Assembly: GCA_944472135.2 (NCBI GenBank) | Contig: OX235268.1 | Coordinates: forward strand, 9,554,589 to 9,618,588 | Source: Trichobilharzia regenti | Lineage: Eukaryota; Platyhelminthes; Trematoda; Strigeidida; Schistosomatidae | Direction of reading: 5' to 3' | DNA: 64,000 nt | Shown: piece after piece, positions 24,529 to 37,530 of the stretch | Layout: every line of letters starts with the position of its first letter | Position numbering within the stretch: the first letter of the stretch is position 1 | Made by a program: the position numbers and the translations under genes | Notes under the pieces: generated by a model | Database searches by the model: none | Seen by the model: the letters and a program-made list of their open reading frames with translations, nothing else | What the model was told of the DNA's origin: nothing

Positions 24529-27500
24529 ATGATGATGATAATGATGACGGGGATTGTGAATATGACATTGAAGTTTTTGTGCTGCAATAACTTGAAGACA
24601 GATTTTCATTCTTACAAATGCAAACCCATTTCATATCATGGGCACAACAAACAATCAACGAACGATGAAAGAAGAAATAAACAGTCAAAAGTGATCAGCG
24701 ACTCTAAATACTACCGACGAGTAGGTGGAATTTATGTTGAAGATAATTGTATTAGGTGATTGCATTCACAGTGATACTGGTCATAATCACCACGGCTATT
24801 ATGATGTTGGGTATTTACTTGTAAGTATCTCAGGTCGCTTTCAAAGTAGAAATTGTTTTTTATGTTTAGGCTTGGTCTTGAAATAAAAACAAAATATGGA
24901 ATCCTGGTGGTGTTGATTTCCAGGTAGGAATAACGAATCCTTAATTATTCGTTGTTGGCATTATGAAAAGTATAATTTATAATGTTTATTGATACATCTA
25001 CTATGTGAGTGTTGGCGAGAAATCGATGATGCCATTTCACGTCTTTCAATATCCATTTGTGCATACCAGTATTCACAACTGTAATAGCATTCAGTTCTCG
25101 TAGAACTCAACAGCATAAGATGGACACTTGCTTGCTTAAAACATGTTCGAATATTCTGCTTTCACATCAGTATGAAGGAATAGCGAAACAATTTTCGAAT
25201 TCCCCACTGATCACGACAGTTTCACTAGGAAAACGAAGAATACACAAGTAATTATTAATGTGCTTAATATAATCAGTTGCAGTCAACTAGGTCTTAGCCA
25301 AAGATTGAAACGAGTTATCTGGAAACTACTCAAGTAAAGCAGCAGTTTAGCTAGCCAAGTCACCGTGACCACAACATTCCATGTCACCTACAGTCGGTTT
25401 AGTTCCAGGTTATGTGTGGTTTACTCAGACCGACCATCTAGAAAGAGCTACTACTTCCACCTGATTGCTTCACACTTACTCATGTTACTCATTATTATAT
25501 ATTGTCAAAACATCATAAGTTAATTTAATTCGAGGTTGATTCCAAGCCAATAAAGGTAATATTTTTGCATAGAATGTGTGTGATGAATAAAGGAATTCTA
25601 ATTACAAGATAACTACTTCAAACTGGTTCATTTTCATTTCCAACTTTTTCTGAATACAGCTGCTTGGCCATTGTAGTTGTCTTCGTCCTGCTATTCGTCG
25701 ATGCAACACAGACTAAACCATTCGTTGGATTCATTTTCTTATGCTTATATGTAAGTTATATCTGTGCATGCCTATAAGGAGTGGTGTGTATATTTATTTT
25801 ACCTATTTAATTGTACAAATACTACAAAGGGTAATCACAATTTGTCATACAACGACATGATGAGTGATAGTGATGACATTATAAGAATTACCGTGATTAG
25901 TAAAGGAAAAGTGAACCACTCAGGGGTCATTAAGACCAGCTTCATTATGTAGTAATGATGAATGATCCAGAGGTCTGGTGCCTTCAGGTTTCAATCTGAG
26001 CTAAAGTCCGTCAATCATCAGTCCGAATGTCTTGGTGTGTTGGTATATTACTACAGCACCACATATCGTAGGTTCGAAGAACTGAGGCTGGATCGCAGGT
26101 AAGCATTCCGGATGACTAGCACCATGCACAGAACATAGACCTAAGCAGATTTCCCACTGTTTGACTCCAACCATCTCACTCTACATACTTCATCGTTAAA
26201 AGTATATTGCACAATTATTTTCTCGAATTAGGCTTGTGAGTGATCATGATGAACAGAAGTAAGTGTGCTTACAAAACAAATTTGTAATTTCAAAATTCAT
26301 TTTCTGTTCATATTCTCACCTCTGTTTTGATTTCTACTACATAACATAGGCGATCTTTTTGGCCGTTATTTTATACGTACTCGCGACGTATGAGGTGAGA
26401 ATTGTTTCCGTGATTGTTTGGTGTGTCTGCCTTCTCGTATGTGCACTCGTGTTTCTTCTGGGATACAAAATCAAGACTGATCTGACAAAAACTGCAGACG
26501 GTTATTTCGGATACTTCCTGATGATGCTTTTCGCAGGAATACTTCTTGGTGAAATATTTCTCATAAGGGATCAAAAGTTTGTGAGTAACTATCTTTCTAT
26601 TTGCTGTTTCATATAACTAATCATCTTGTGGTTGAGAATTACACGTGAAAACGCAAATCAACTTCAGCGTAGTAAATTATGAACGATTGAAATAATAAAA
26701 TGCATGATGAATAACATTGCACTGATATATTCAAAATGACAAAGATGTTATTCACCTGCGTTCCCCATCTCGGCGTGTTCATTCATCGCATTATGAGGAC
26801 CTGAAAACCGTCACTGAGAATGTCACTAATCAGATTGGCTATGAAATAGATAAATTCGATTTTTTGAAATCAATTATGAGGAATTAAAAAAACTGACTCT
26901 AAGGAGGATCATGAAATGTGACTTCACCGTTTACACAAGGAAATCCTCAGATAGACACAGGAATAATAGTGTAACAGCAGAAGGCGAGACACCGAAGCAC
27001 TGATCATCGTTCGAACCACCACTTATATAGGAATAGTTTTATATTCTCTAACCAATGATTGGGCGTTTGACTAAGGTTATGACATTAAACGGCATGAAAT
27101 AGAATGTTCAAATACATAGTACTCTGTTGCTAATGCTGAAATGAACTGTGACAATATGTGAGAATAATATTCCGTCCGAACACAACGTCCGTCTCCCACT
27201 GCCACAGTTGCAGTTAAAGTATCATGGATAATAATTGTCGTCGATGAAATCTGCTCAACGCGAATAGTATTGTAACCCAATCAAATGACCGGACCAACAC
27301 AACCACCATCAGAAATACCACCACCATCCATGCATATGTATATTTAATTGCCATATGAGAAACCCTGCTATAAGCTTCGTGCATTTTCGTCAAAACGCAG
27401 TTTTTTCACTTCCATTTCGATTTGAATTACTTCATAATGTTTTATCTCAATATGTTCCATGTTTCACTATACTCACGGCATTTTTATTAGCGTGCATGCC

Positions 27501-29020
27501 TTTTTGACTAGTTGCATGGATTGTATTCACAATCGTGTCTTCCTCTGTGGGAATCACAACTATGGGTTCATACTTCGTATTCATTTGTAAGGACGATGTG
27601 TATTAGATTAAAGGCTGATCAGGTCTGATTGAAAAGAATATTGCTACTCTGCATGAGTAAATCTGTATTTCATGGTGTTCACATTTTTACCACACACACA
27701 CGAGCTCACCTTTCATTTCTAAGTATTTCTGATCCATTCCTGTATAAATTTAAATATTCTTTACAGTGAACTAATAGTATTCTGTTTCTTTAATTGAATT
27801 CTAGGAAGGATTCTTGTCATGGATATCTCAATAATCATTCTCCTTCTGTCAGTGAGTTGAATAATTCATGAATTTACTTCAAGAATTGTTTGTAGTTTTC
27901 TTAGCAAACAGAAAATATTCACATCGAAATATGTGATTGTATCACTGATCATCTGTTGTTTCCATAATTTATATTTAGTAAGGAAGCACTATCGGTTGAC
28001 ATGAGCAGCTTCCATGTACGCATGTCGATTGGAAACAGGCTGTCATTGTAGACTAGTGATTATGACCTGAAGGGACTGCTTGTAGATCTTTAATCAATTC
28101 ACAAATGAGAAATCTGGTCCTTAAATTCATACAGCGACCAGAATCCAAGTATATGGCTCTAAAATTGACAAAATGTGATGACGAACGGTGAGTTAAGATA
28201 GCTTTGCATTTCAAGATACACACTGAGATTCGAGTGAAATATTCCAATCAATGATGGATAAAACAACTGTATCCGAGAGTCAAACATTTCAACCGCGTTT
28301 TCCACTGACAGCTCACCAGTAGTTTTCAATCACTAGAATGTGTAGGAATCATTGGTAACAGTTATCAGCTACAAAGAAGAATCCGTAATAAGGATTGAAT
28401 CGAGACAGGATATCGAGGTACATTGAAACGATGACACACAAGTTAGTGGAGGATTGGGTAGTAATTACGCAAACGGTTGAAATATATGAACATGTATGAA
28501 TGCCACAATTAGGCTCTCTAGAAGGCATTTTCTGATCAGTTATTTCGCTACAGTGAGCATTGTTGTTGTAACTGAATAATAATAATTTTGATACCAAAAT
28601 TTATTTGAAAGGTTTAAAACGAATAATTGAGCATGTAAGTTCTTTCTCACACTCGTCACAACAGTGTTAAATATCTCACGAGTTGGAGAACTTGTTTCAC
28701 TTATTATTGCGTAAACTTCGCATATCCAGAGTTTAAAGTCAACTGTAGTCATTCATTTTGTTTTCTACTGACTGATTCTCATTTGTTTTGATCTTCAGAT
28801 TACAGTTATAACTGGACAGATTGTATTCAGACAAGGTTATTTGAACCTTCGTGACAAGTGGCCGTTTAGTGTGTTATTACTGACCACATTAATCGATATA
28901 TTATATGCAATGTTCCTGTCAGAAGTCCATTTAATCAGGATATTAGGTGGATATTATGATCCCCTGAAAAATGATGTTAATGTGCCGACTGAGAGGCGAT
29001 ATATAAGTGAATATAAGTGA
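24529..29020 (+). pseudogene. Lifeguard/BI-1-like gene, copy A, disrupted in exon 5
   Basis: Exons by splice logic are 24529-24720, 24756-24820, 25660-25750, 26350-26580, 27805-27851 and 28799-29020. The first four exons encode the same protein as copies B and C. Exon 5 is 47 nt instead of 48: one T is missing in the run GATTCTT-GTC near 27814. The frame shifts and stops at TAA nine codons later, giving about 202 residues and removing helices 6 and 7 with the conserved aspartate. A substitution (ATAATC for ATAAAC) lies in the same exon. Exon 6 is still intact apart from one silent change. It could be a recent pseudogene, a truncated product or a sequencing error; a homopolymer-like TTT/TT context makes the last worth excluding. 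An in-frame stop at 24469-24471 and no ATG before 24529 support the chosen start, unless a further upstream exon exists. Confidence 0.7.
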
Positions 29021-29030
29021 TTCTCAATGT

Positions 29031-31390
29031 TTTGTTCATATTTTTCACGTGTGTGCCTGGATATGGATGGATTTTATTGTAGATTTTATGACTGAACGTC
29101 ATCAGCTGAATAACGACTGAACATCTGAGAGCACTAGGTAGTAAATATGTTTCAGTTTGGAATTTCTCAGTGGTGCTTGTCTACACCCCTCATCACAGAC
29201 TGAACCTACGTACTCCATGTTTAGAACAGATCAGTGTGACTACTGCAGAATTACGGTGGAGTTGAGTGACTCACTGGTGACTCACTGAACATTTCTGAGG
29301 TGTATGCTTACAAATAATTTTAAATTAGTGTCAGGAAAATTCTCATCTCTCCAACAATAGATATCAGGTCTTATCGCATTCCTCAATCAGAATGAAAACG
29401 TGTGAAAATTCGATGCAGATTTCAGATTTGGACGTTAGTTGCTAGAACGATAATTTATCTGTATTTGAATTTTTGAGATGCATTTATATTTCTTGACTAT
29501 GCATTCTTATGTTTAGTGAAAAATGATGTATTCTATCAGCTTTCGTCTTTAGTTCGGTTACTCGGAACAGATGGGTCACACCTATTGTGTGAAGACTGAC
29601 GATACTTGTGCGTTTCCGAGGTTGAAATAGGTAGGAAGAGGAAGTGGCGTGTAGCAGTGAACAGCTTAGTTGGAAATGGACGGTTCAGGTCAGTGGACCA
29701 CATCTCTACAGCTTAGTTTATTGAAATCTCATTCAAAACTCTCAGACTGCATTGTAATTCACGAAGAGATACAAATACTGCTTAAGAGCAGATGGAGTGA
29801 TAGCAGTCACAAGACTCCTCAAGCTTAAAGATGTTTCGTCGCGTTTGACGACTCTCAGCAGATCACACACTTCACCTAACTAAACATGGAAAACTTGATA
29901 TAATCTGTAAGCTTCGAGACGAGCACGATGCCCCTCATTCACTCGCGTAAATTCAGATGGTCGACGATTTTCAACTTCATTCGGTTGGTAAACTACATTC
30001 AGCATTAGACAATTTTATCTGTGACGTGAGTGCATATCCTCTCAATTGATTGAACTGACGTTCTTGGACTCAGAACTCTTCAATGTCCTTACTGTAGTCA
30101 GTCGTCAGTCAAAAGTTATTGAGATCACAATTTACAGATGAGCATTCATCAGTCGCATGTGTCACACATGCAAGTAAAGATTTCACTTCTGGTAACTACT
30201 CTTCAATGTACTACAGTTATCAATCGACGGTGTCTACGCACAGCGTTATTTCTCGATCAATCTCTGGAGTTGTTCTCCGCTAGCATGAACTTAAAGGAAT
30301 GTATTTCATGAACATCATTGCATAAATAATCAAGAATAACCTTGTATAGTGATCATTATTATTAAAGCTAATCTGTGTTATTTCGTTTCAACTGATATGA
30401 AAGAAGTGGATCAATATTTACCACATGACGACATGTCTTCATTAACCTTATAGGTGGTAAATGCTTTCCCGCCTACACTGAAAGAAAGTATGATCGTTTC
30501 ATGGCAATCATATTCATCTTACATAAGCTGGGCTTTCAAGTGAAGTCTGTACTGATGCCAGATGGCCCTCATGTTCTGCAGAATTTTAGCTTCTGACTGT
30601 AGAAGATTTTAAACTGAGCAAAAGACTGAAAAAGCAAGGTAGTTATTCATTAGGAAAGCGTTATTTATCTGAAATTCGTAATGTATTTGTGCGTTCAATT
30701 TGAGCACATGTGCTTACCATACAGATTTAAACAGAAGGCAAGTGAGAACATAAACAGTCACAAAGAATAATTAAATTAGTAGAAACTTATGAAGAAAGAT
30801 AAGACTGAGGTTAATGGAATAAGAGTGAAAATAACCCACTAAATATATTTTTTGCTTCAAAAGTTAAGAAGGAAAGTGAGAAAATGGTCCGGTTAAGACT
30901 TTCGTTAGGCAGGTTAGTCTTACTGCGCTAATGAGCACATTAATCGCTGAAGTACAACCGTGCTGTTGCTTTGGTAATTCTGTTTAGAACGGGTGAAACT
31001 GCAGGTTCAAACAGTTGGTAAATATGCCTGTTTGGAAGACAGCTAACGGTGCGAATCTAACATGTCAGGAATCAAGACCGAACGCCACTAATTCGGAATC
31101 CCGTTCACTATTGCAGAGGTAGATTACGTATGCTTCAAACTTATGATGTAATTGTAGATATGATATCCTATTTCAGAATGAGCGTGGGAATACGAAGTAG
31201 TTCACAAAATACCTAATATTTTGTCGAGGAGACGTAAGTACTAGAACAGCTTTCACACTGCGTGTCACTGATTCGCATCTATGACGTGCTCGTTCCTCAT
31301 TCATTTCCCTAGTTGCTAGATTATTATATATATATATATATTAAGGAATCTATGCCACTGTGTTAGTGTGTGGTTCATAGAATGCCTATA
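29031..31390. other. Unassigned stretch between Y1 and the CR1 fragment
   Basis: No gene or known repeat was seen. It contains a (TA)n run near 31324-31341. Confidence 0.45.
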
Positions 31391-31395
31391 TAACA

Positions 31396-32757
31396 ATAAT
31401 AATGTGCTTTATTCCAAAACAGTCCTTGCGATACAGAATGGAATTATCAGCATTTCACAACAGTATTAGTAGTATTAGTATTAGTACATTATCAATTAAT
31501 AGAATTCTACATAGATTAAGGAAATTTCAGTTCATTATGACAACAATATATTGGCATGTTGGTAGCAAAGCCAAAATTGAACAGAGTGTTTGAATGTGTT
31601 AGAAAAGTAGATGATATCATATTCACTGGCGTAAGCAGAAGAAAGAAACAAAGCAGCACATAACAGAAAAAAGGAGAGAGAGAGAGAATAGGAAAAGAAG
31701 GAAAGAAAACGTTGTGCCTATAAATGATATGAGTTGGAAAGACGAGATTCAGTTGTTCTACTTACTATTTAATAAGTTATAGGGTATCACGCCTAATGCT
31801 TTCTTTATCGCACAGAACACGAGCTAGGTAGGGTATGGTGGATTGTGTTTGTACTTACTATTGCGAGCATATAGTTTTCTATATAGGCTTCTGGTTCTGC
31901 CTGATGAGATTCAAGGGGAGAATTGTGAGTGAAGAGGGTAGATTTAGCCCATTTTTCACATGAGTCCGTGTGCCTGTCAACCAGAATATTAACAAGCTGG
32001 TTAAGTGGCACGTTGCATACCATGCTGATAGCCTTTAACATCCTGCGTAATAAGGTATAGTCTTTCTTCAGTAGCCCAGGAAAAACTAAGGGGAAACAAT
32101 AAAGAATAATAGGCAGAATGCGAGAGTTAACGAATTGTAGGAGTAAGGGTTGGGTTGGGTTATACCAGAATGTCTCAACTTCTTGGTGTACAAGGTAAGA
32201 CGGAATATTTTCTTAGAAATCCTCAAGATATGAGACGACCAGGAGAGATAAGCAAATAGAATGACGCATAATTACTTAATTTCAGACTTGGTTTCTATTT
32301 CAGTGCCATCTATGTTGCACACCTCGTGAGTGCTAACCAGTTTTTTTAGGTCGGATTTGTGCCTTAATGTGAAATTTACTGATTGGCATTTGGAGGGATT
32401 TAAAGTTAGACCGTTTTCCTTGGATCATTGGCAAGAGACATCTAGGTACAGAATCGAAATCAGAAGTGAATTCGATAAACGTGCAGCGGACGTATTTGGC
32501 ACCTTGATCTAATGATGAGACGATACTGTTGTGTAAGACGGCTGCAGCGTCTAGAGTGCACCTACCTTGTCTATAGGCAAATTGTTTGGGTTTGAGTTTA
32601 AGAAGTACTAGTTTTTTCCATAAGCTTTAGAAACGGGGAAGTGATGGCAATGGGTCTGAACTTTACGTTCGTGCTATTGCCAGCTTTTAGGGACAGGGAC
32701 TACTTTAATGTCTTTCCATGGAAGTGGTACAACGTTTTTGGAGAAAGAAGCATTTAG
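31396..32757 (-). mobile_element. CR1-clade fragment with internal deletion
   Basis: The sequence follows the CR1 copy at 6690-8420 from its 3' end. 31405-31460 corresponds to 6692-6745, 32041-31805 encodes LNQLVNILVDRHTDSCEKWA, and 32300-32420 matches 7630-7756. At about 32430 it jumps to the equivalent of 8063, so about 300 bp including the YADD catalytic box are gone. It ends at about 32757 where it abuts unrelated DNA and a (TA)n run. Frames are broken throughout. Confidence 0.78.
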
Positions 32758-33110
32758 GATGTGTATCAATATACTGTTCATGCATATCCTTATATATATA
32801 TATATATATATGGAAGGAGGCGTAAAATATTTTTTCATGTGCATATATATGATAAATGTAGATATATATGTATATGTATCTGCATGTGTCTGATTATACA
32901 TAAGTGCCTTAGACACTCAATAATCTGAAATCACTAAGGAAATAGACTGCACTCAGCATAAGAAAGTTGACTCGGAACGTCTACACCAATGTCAAGTCAA
33001 CCAGTGCTTTTACATGAGAGTCAAAAGAGTCATTTGCAACAGCTTATTGTGGACAATCATCAGGAGATGACTACACGTATTATTGAGGACCAGATGACCA
33101 GGCATAAATC
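32758..33110 (+). other. Spacer with TA repeat and a short hydrophilic open frame
   Basis: A (TA)n tract lies at about 32789-32812. At 32989-33114 (+) a 41-codon frame starting MSSQPVLLHESQKS is Gln/His-rich. It overlaps the start of the next frame at 33111 by four bases. This part is not duplicated in X3, whose similarity begins at 33129. Confidence 0.3.
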
Positions 33111-33338
33111 ATGAGTAACAAGGAACTCTGGCAGTGTGACAAGCCAACGAAGAAACTACGACCCAACAAATATCCCGAGAGAAATGAAGTGAGCCACAGA
33201 GTTATCACCGAACTAATCGCTATCAGACGTGAGATTGAACAACTGAAATCCAAACTGGAAAGTAGTGTGAATTACAGGCATTGTGAGAAGTTACACGAGA
33301 CAGCTAAAAAGTCAAGATCGGCTGCATTCAAGCTGTAA
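33111..33338 (+). CDS. Unrecognised coiled-coil-like ORF or terminal exon (X2)
   Basis: This is a 75-codon frame with no family I recognise. It is rich in Lys/Arg/Glu and contains ELIAIRREIEQLKSKLESS, a heptad-like amphipathic stretch compatible with a coiled coil. A possible splice acceptor (CTCTGGCAG ending at 33134) suggests it may be the last exon of a gene rather than a stand-alone gene, with the stop at 33338 and AATAAA-type signals near 33651 and 33682. The identical 70-residue product is encoded at 60903-61115. Because the two copies come from a recent duplication, that identity says little about selection. Confidence 0.3.
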   Translation: MSNKELWQCDKPTKKLRPNKYPERNEVSHRVITELIAIRREIEQLKSKLESSVNYRHCEKLHETAKKSRSAAFKL

Positions 33339-33339
33339 T

Positions 33340-36315
33340 CAAAAATCAAACCAAAATATCATTCAGTAAATCCAGGAATACTCAAATTCGAAAGTTTTAC
33401 AAAAATAATGGAAGAAAAATATCCTGTTAAAGAGAGAGATTTCACAGAAAGAAACGCCATCAGACATCGATAAAACAAAGTGAGTGATTAGCCTATCAAC
33501 ACGAGCGCTGAGTTCTGATGAAACAAAATCACTTGAAAAAGGATTGAACTTCATTCGGGAGGTCAGCTCAGGAGGACTTTAGTGAATGGACTGAAATAGT
33601 GACATGCTACTGAAGCCTCATGTTCCCCGAGGAACTTATGGAAAAATGGTAATAAAAAATGTTGCCTAATCACTGTTGTAATAAAATGAATTCGCTTATA
33701 TACACATAAGTTAGTCATAGTGTTTTTCTCCACAAAGAATATCTAGTTAAGCATTTCTACGAACCATTTCAGTTAACACTAGACCTTAGATGGCTCACGT
33801 AAAGTCATTTAAATTGTACTAATTATTCTACACGAATATTCGAGTGATGTTAATATGATAAAAGAATAAAGTTTCAGGGAAAAATATTAACGTGATTTTT
33901 TTCACTTTTGTGTGTTGACGAAATAAATAGAAATTCATTAAAATAGTCAGTATTAATCAGGAATAATTCGTATTTTTTTAAAATATTTTGCTCATCAGAT
34001 TTATTCACTCTAAAGAACAATGATAAGAAACTTTGAACTTCATAGTTTTAAATAAAGTACTTTGGTTTTTCAGACATTTTCGATCATCAAGTAGAAAATA
34101 AACACAAACGGCTTATTCTAAGTATTATCATCAGGTAAATGAAGTTAGACTTTGTGAAGTATTCTATTGAATTCATTGAATAGTGAAAAACTCGCTCTGT
34201 TTCATTACCTTATCGTTTTATACACTTACTTCATCGGATATCTAAACAGCTGTCTGGTATGCTAGGGGTTCTAAGGTATTCTGTTAACTAATGGAATCGA
34301 TCACATTCAATCCAGTTGAGATTCGACATTCACTTCCATTAAGTCGAATTCACTTTCAAGAAAGGCAATGTGATCTTCATTTCACGGCGAATGGTGGTTA
34401 CGGCTAAATTAAAGACAGTAAAATGACTTTGATTCGCAGAATCTCAGACTCTGGGACATTTAACTGACTAGTTGGAAACAGAAAGGCGGAGAGAGCGAGA
34501 AACGCACATTATAGACTGTAATTATTATTAATAATATCATTTCATTTTGTTCCAAGTGGAACACGCGGCTTCAGCAGTGCGTCTTCACTTCATCCTGCTG
34601 TCCGTAGTTAATTTAGGCTGAGCACACGAACCCCCATGAACTGTCATCTCCTGCTCACACGATCTCTTCCATGCCACTTTTGAACCTACTCACACCTCAT
34701 CTTTCCCACTGCAAAAGAGACTGCTCACTTCTATTCAGTATTCTAAGCGACAAAGTTTATTAGACCAAATTATAGAAAAGCAAACTTTAATAGCTGACTA
34801 ATACAGAATCGAGGGGATTAAAATTGAGAAGCCCTCAGAATGTAAATAATTACAAATTATATAATTATTCAACGTGTAAGTAAATGATTTTTTTAATCAA
34901 TTCAACCGAATTAATATGGCGATAAGCCTAAGATAATATCAGTTTCTGGTAGATAGTTGAAAGTGATTAACACGAAGTCATGAATTCAGGTCTCGTGCTT
35001 GTTGAAACACTTTAGTGAGGTGTATCTGTAACCCTAGAGGAATTGCTATGTGCTGATAGAATGTTACATAAAGCTTCAAACTTACTGAAATCAGGATGAA
35101 TCTATTCATTGATTTTATGTACCCACTGTTTGTTAGCTAACCAGTTTATCGTTTTCTTTACATACAGTTTTCAGTATTTCTGATGAATGAGAAATGCCTC
35201 CGTTGCATCGAAATACCTTGAGGGAGACTGAAAAACAACAAAGTGGAATCAGCTGACTCAAATTACGCAATGAATTCGTGGTAGACGTGATGGTTCATCA
35301 ATGATGAAAGCGCTTAGTAATATACCTAATGTGTATGATACGTTCAAAATTGTAAAGAATAAAAGTAAGGCAACTTGCATTCTAAAACGTCTTAAAAATC
35401 TAATAAAAACCTGTAAGCAGTGGTGCAAATCATGCGTTATTATATATATACTAAATATTCACGTGAGTATCTGAAGACCTACTGGCAAAGACTGAGAGGG
35501 TGTAAACACCCTGTAGGCACTCACTACAATATCAGGAGGAGTTAATGATATTTAAATTTTATTCATTGGCTTGACTCTAACTGGAATCTTTCAAGTTATC
35601 AGCCAGTTGTGAATCACAAAACTTAGCGTCATACTGTGTGTAATGCTTTCACCAAGAATATTCAATAGCTCAGCAATGGATTAAGTTGCAAAAAGGAAAT
35701 CTGAGAGTTCCTTGTGAAAAAATACAGAAACCTCGGAAGGAAGCCAAAAGAACCAGAGAACAAAATCATGTGAAAATGGAAATCAGAAAGATAACAAAGT
35801 TAACATTATCAGTGTAGACAACGAGAATTTAAAACTCATTTGGGCAAGTGACAGTGAATGCAGAACAATAACGGTAGCTGTCATTAATTTTCCACATTTA
35901 TTCCTCATTTTTTTATCTTTCATTAGCTTGCAATTAGTAACCGACCTGATATTTTGCACTTATAAATTATTCCTAGTAGCACATTTCGTCGTACTTAAAT
36001 AAATGGATTTCAATTACTTGAACCTCGGTGATGCTTTGGTTTTTATTACTACAATAGCCTGTGAACGATGTAACATTGCTCGGTTCTTGTTCGATTTTGG
36101 GCCCCACCACTTATTTGGGTCTAGGTACGTCTTACGGATGCAGCCGAAATAGAAATAGTTGATCCTCCTGTTTTTTCAGCTAACTGAAACCAAAGAAATT
36201 AGGGTCCAGATATTTAATAACTGAAAAATGGGATGAACTAAATTAAGACAAGGAGAGAAAATTACACACAGAGAGAAAAAACAAATCAAAAAACTGGAGG
36301 ATTAGTGAACATACC
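33340..36315. other. Non-coding part of module X2
   Basis: AT-rich, with no recognised gene. Several AATAAA hexamers (for example near 33682) could serve as poly(A) signals for the frame ending at 33338. Confidence 0.5.
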
Positions 36316-36318
36316 GAA

Positions 36319-37530
36319 TTAGGTCCACGATAGTTGTAAAGGCTGAACTAGTTTCCTTAGAACACAGAGTTCCGGCTTTTCGATGCATAATGCCAGAGCT
36401 TCTGCAGTACAAAAATGTCGGAGACACAATGCCCTTGGTAGATTTATGTTTACCTTGCAAATCACCCTGAATGATAAGTCAGTTGAGATGCTGTTACAGG
36501 CATTGACGATTGAACCAGTGCCTTCTCTTAGCAGCCATGCTGGATGACGTTCTCTAACACGTTTTGATAAGACCAGCATAGAACAACCTATGTACCGAGC
36601 TCCGTAAGAGCAGGTGAACTGACATATACACATTGAAGTGGTCATATGCGGAAGTCTGTGCTTTCCATTGCTTGAGAGTAGTGGGCGTCTAGAGAATATC
36701 ACTCTTAGAGCTGCTGCAGGAAAAGTCTTCTTCAAGGAATTGAAAATTCTTCTTTTTAAGGATATCTGCTGCTAGGTCTCACCTGAATTCCAGATTCAAG
36801 TACAGTGTTTTCTTTGGCACTGGAGTGTATTCTTCACTTCTTCGCTTTGGTTTCATGTTCTTCTCCACGAAACGCGGTGGGTATCCATTTTGAACCACGA
36901 TACTTTTGAGAAATAGGAGCTCTTCTTCTAAACAGTCATCGCTACAAATAATTCTGGTACGGTTAGCTAGAGAGATGATGAGAGCTCTTTTACGGCTGAT
37001 AGGTATCCAACTGTAGACGTTTGTCAGCTAGTCATTCAATATTGGTTTTCTATGGATAGATCTTTTGAGAGTTCCGTCATCTCTTCTTGTCGATTCCACG
37101 TCCAGGAATGGAATCTTTGATTCATTTTCAACTTCCATTGTGAACCTTATTAAAGGATGGCAGTTAATAAACTCAGTAAGATAGAATTTAAATCGGAGTC
37201 ATCTTGACAAACTATAAAATTGTCAGCGAAGTGTGCTTTGCACAGCAGCGATCTGTTCACTGTTCATTTTAAGATGCCATTTTCCACTCTGCCCATGTAG
37301 CAGTCTGCCAAAACTGGGCCAAGGGGAGAGCCTATAGCGATCCCGCCTTTCTGTCCATAGATGATGTCCTTGAATGTAAATTGTGCATTGAGTGTGCACC
37401 TTAATAACAACTCTTTCAGATATGAGGGTGGTATTCTGATACTCAGGTTTTTGTCATCCATCCTTGCTGGACTTCTGATTCTTTTCCCGCTAATGTTCCA
37501 ATGGGTATTTTCCATAATTTCTTCGGAGCC
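36319..37530 (-). mobile_element. Penelope-like element remnant: RT part plus GIY-YIG endonuclease (X2)
   Basis: This is the second copy of the element at 2273-3440. The RT block (GGIAIGSPLGPVLADCY) lies at 37515-37264 and the FADN in place of a YVDD box is near 37225. The GIY-YIG segment (GARYIG) is in the longer 138-codon frame 36735-36319, which stays open past the site where X1 has lost a base. The shared D-to-N change shows that the copy was already inactive before module X duplicated. Confidence 0.8.

Larger units (their letters stand above)
22170..29030. repeat. Duplicated module Y, copy Y1
   Basis: This copy matches 45140-51993 at offset about 22970 over its whole length. Differences are concentrated in the first 2 kb and are sparse across the gene. 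It carries gene copy A. It lacks the roughly 940-bp spacer that follows copies B and C: after the shared TTCTCAATG at about 29030 it diverges. Confidence 0.92.

Noticed and set aside
24526..24759. Stand-alone 77-residue protein starting with several Met codons
   Set aside because: Its 3' end reads through the 35-bp intron to the acceptor TAG. It is exon 1 of the same gene, and its first codon is GTG rather than ATG.
26359..26616. Stand-alone 85-residue small membrane protein
   Set aside because: The open frame runs past a GTGAGT donor into intron 4. Its core is exon 4 of the multi-exon Lifeguard-like gene, and the same holds at 49322 and 55089.
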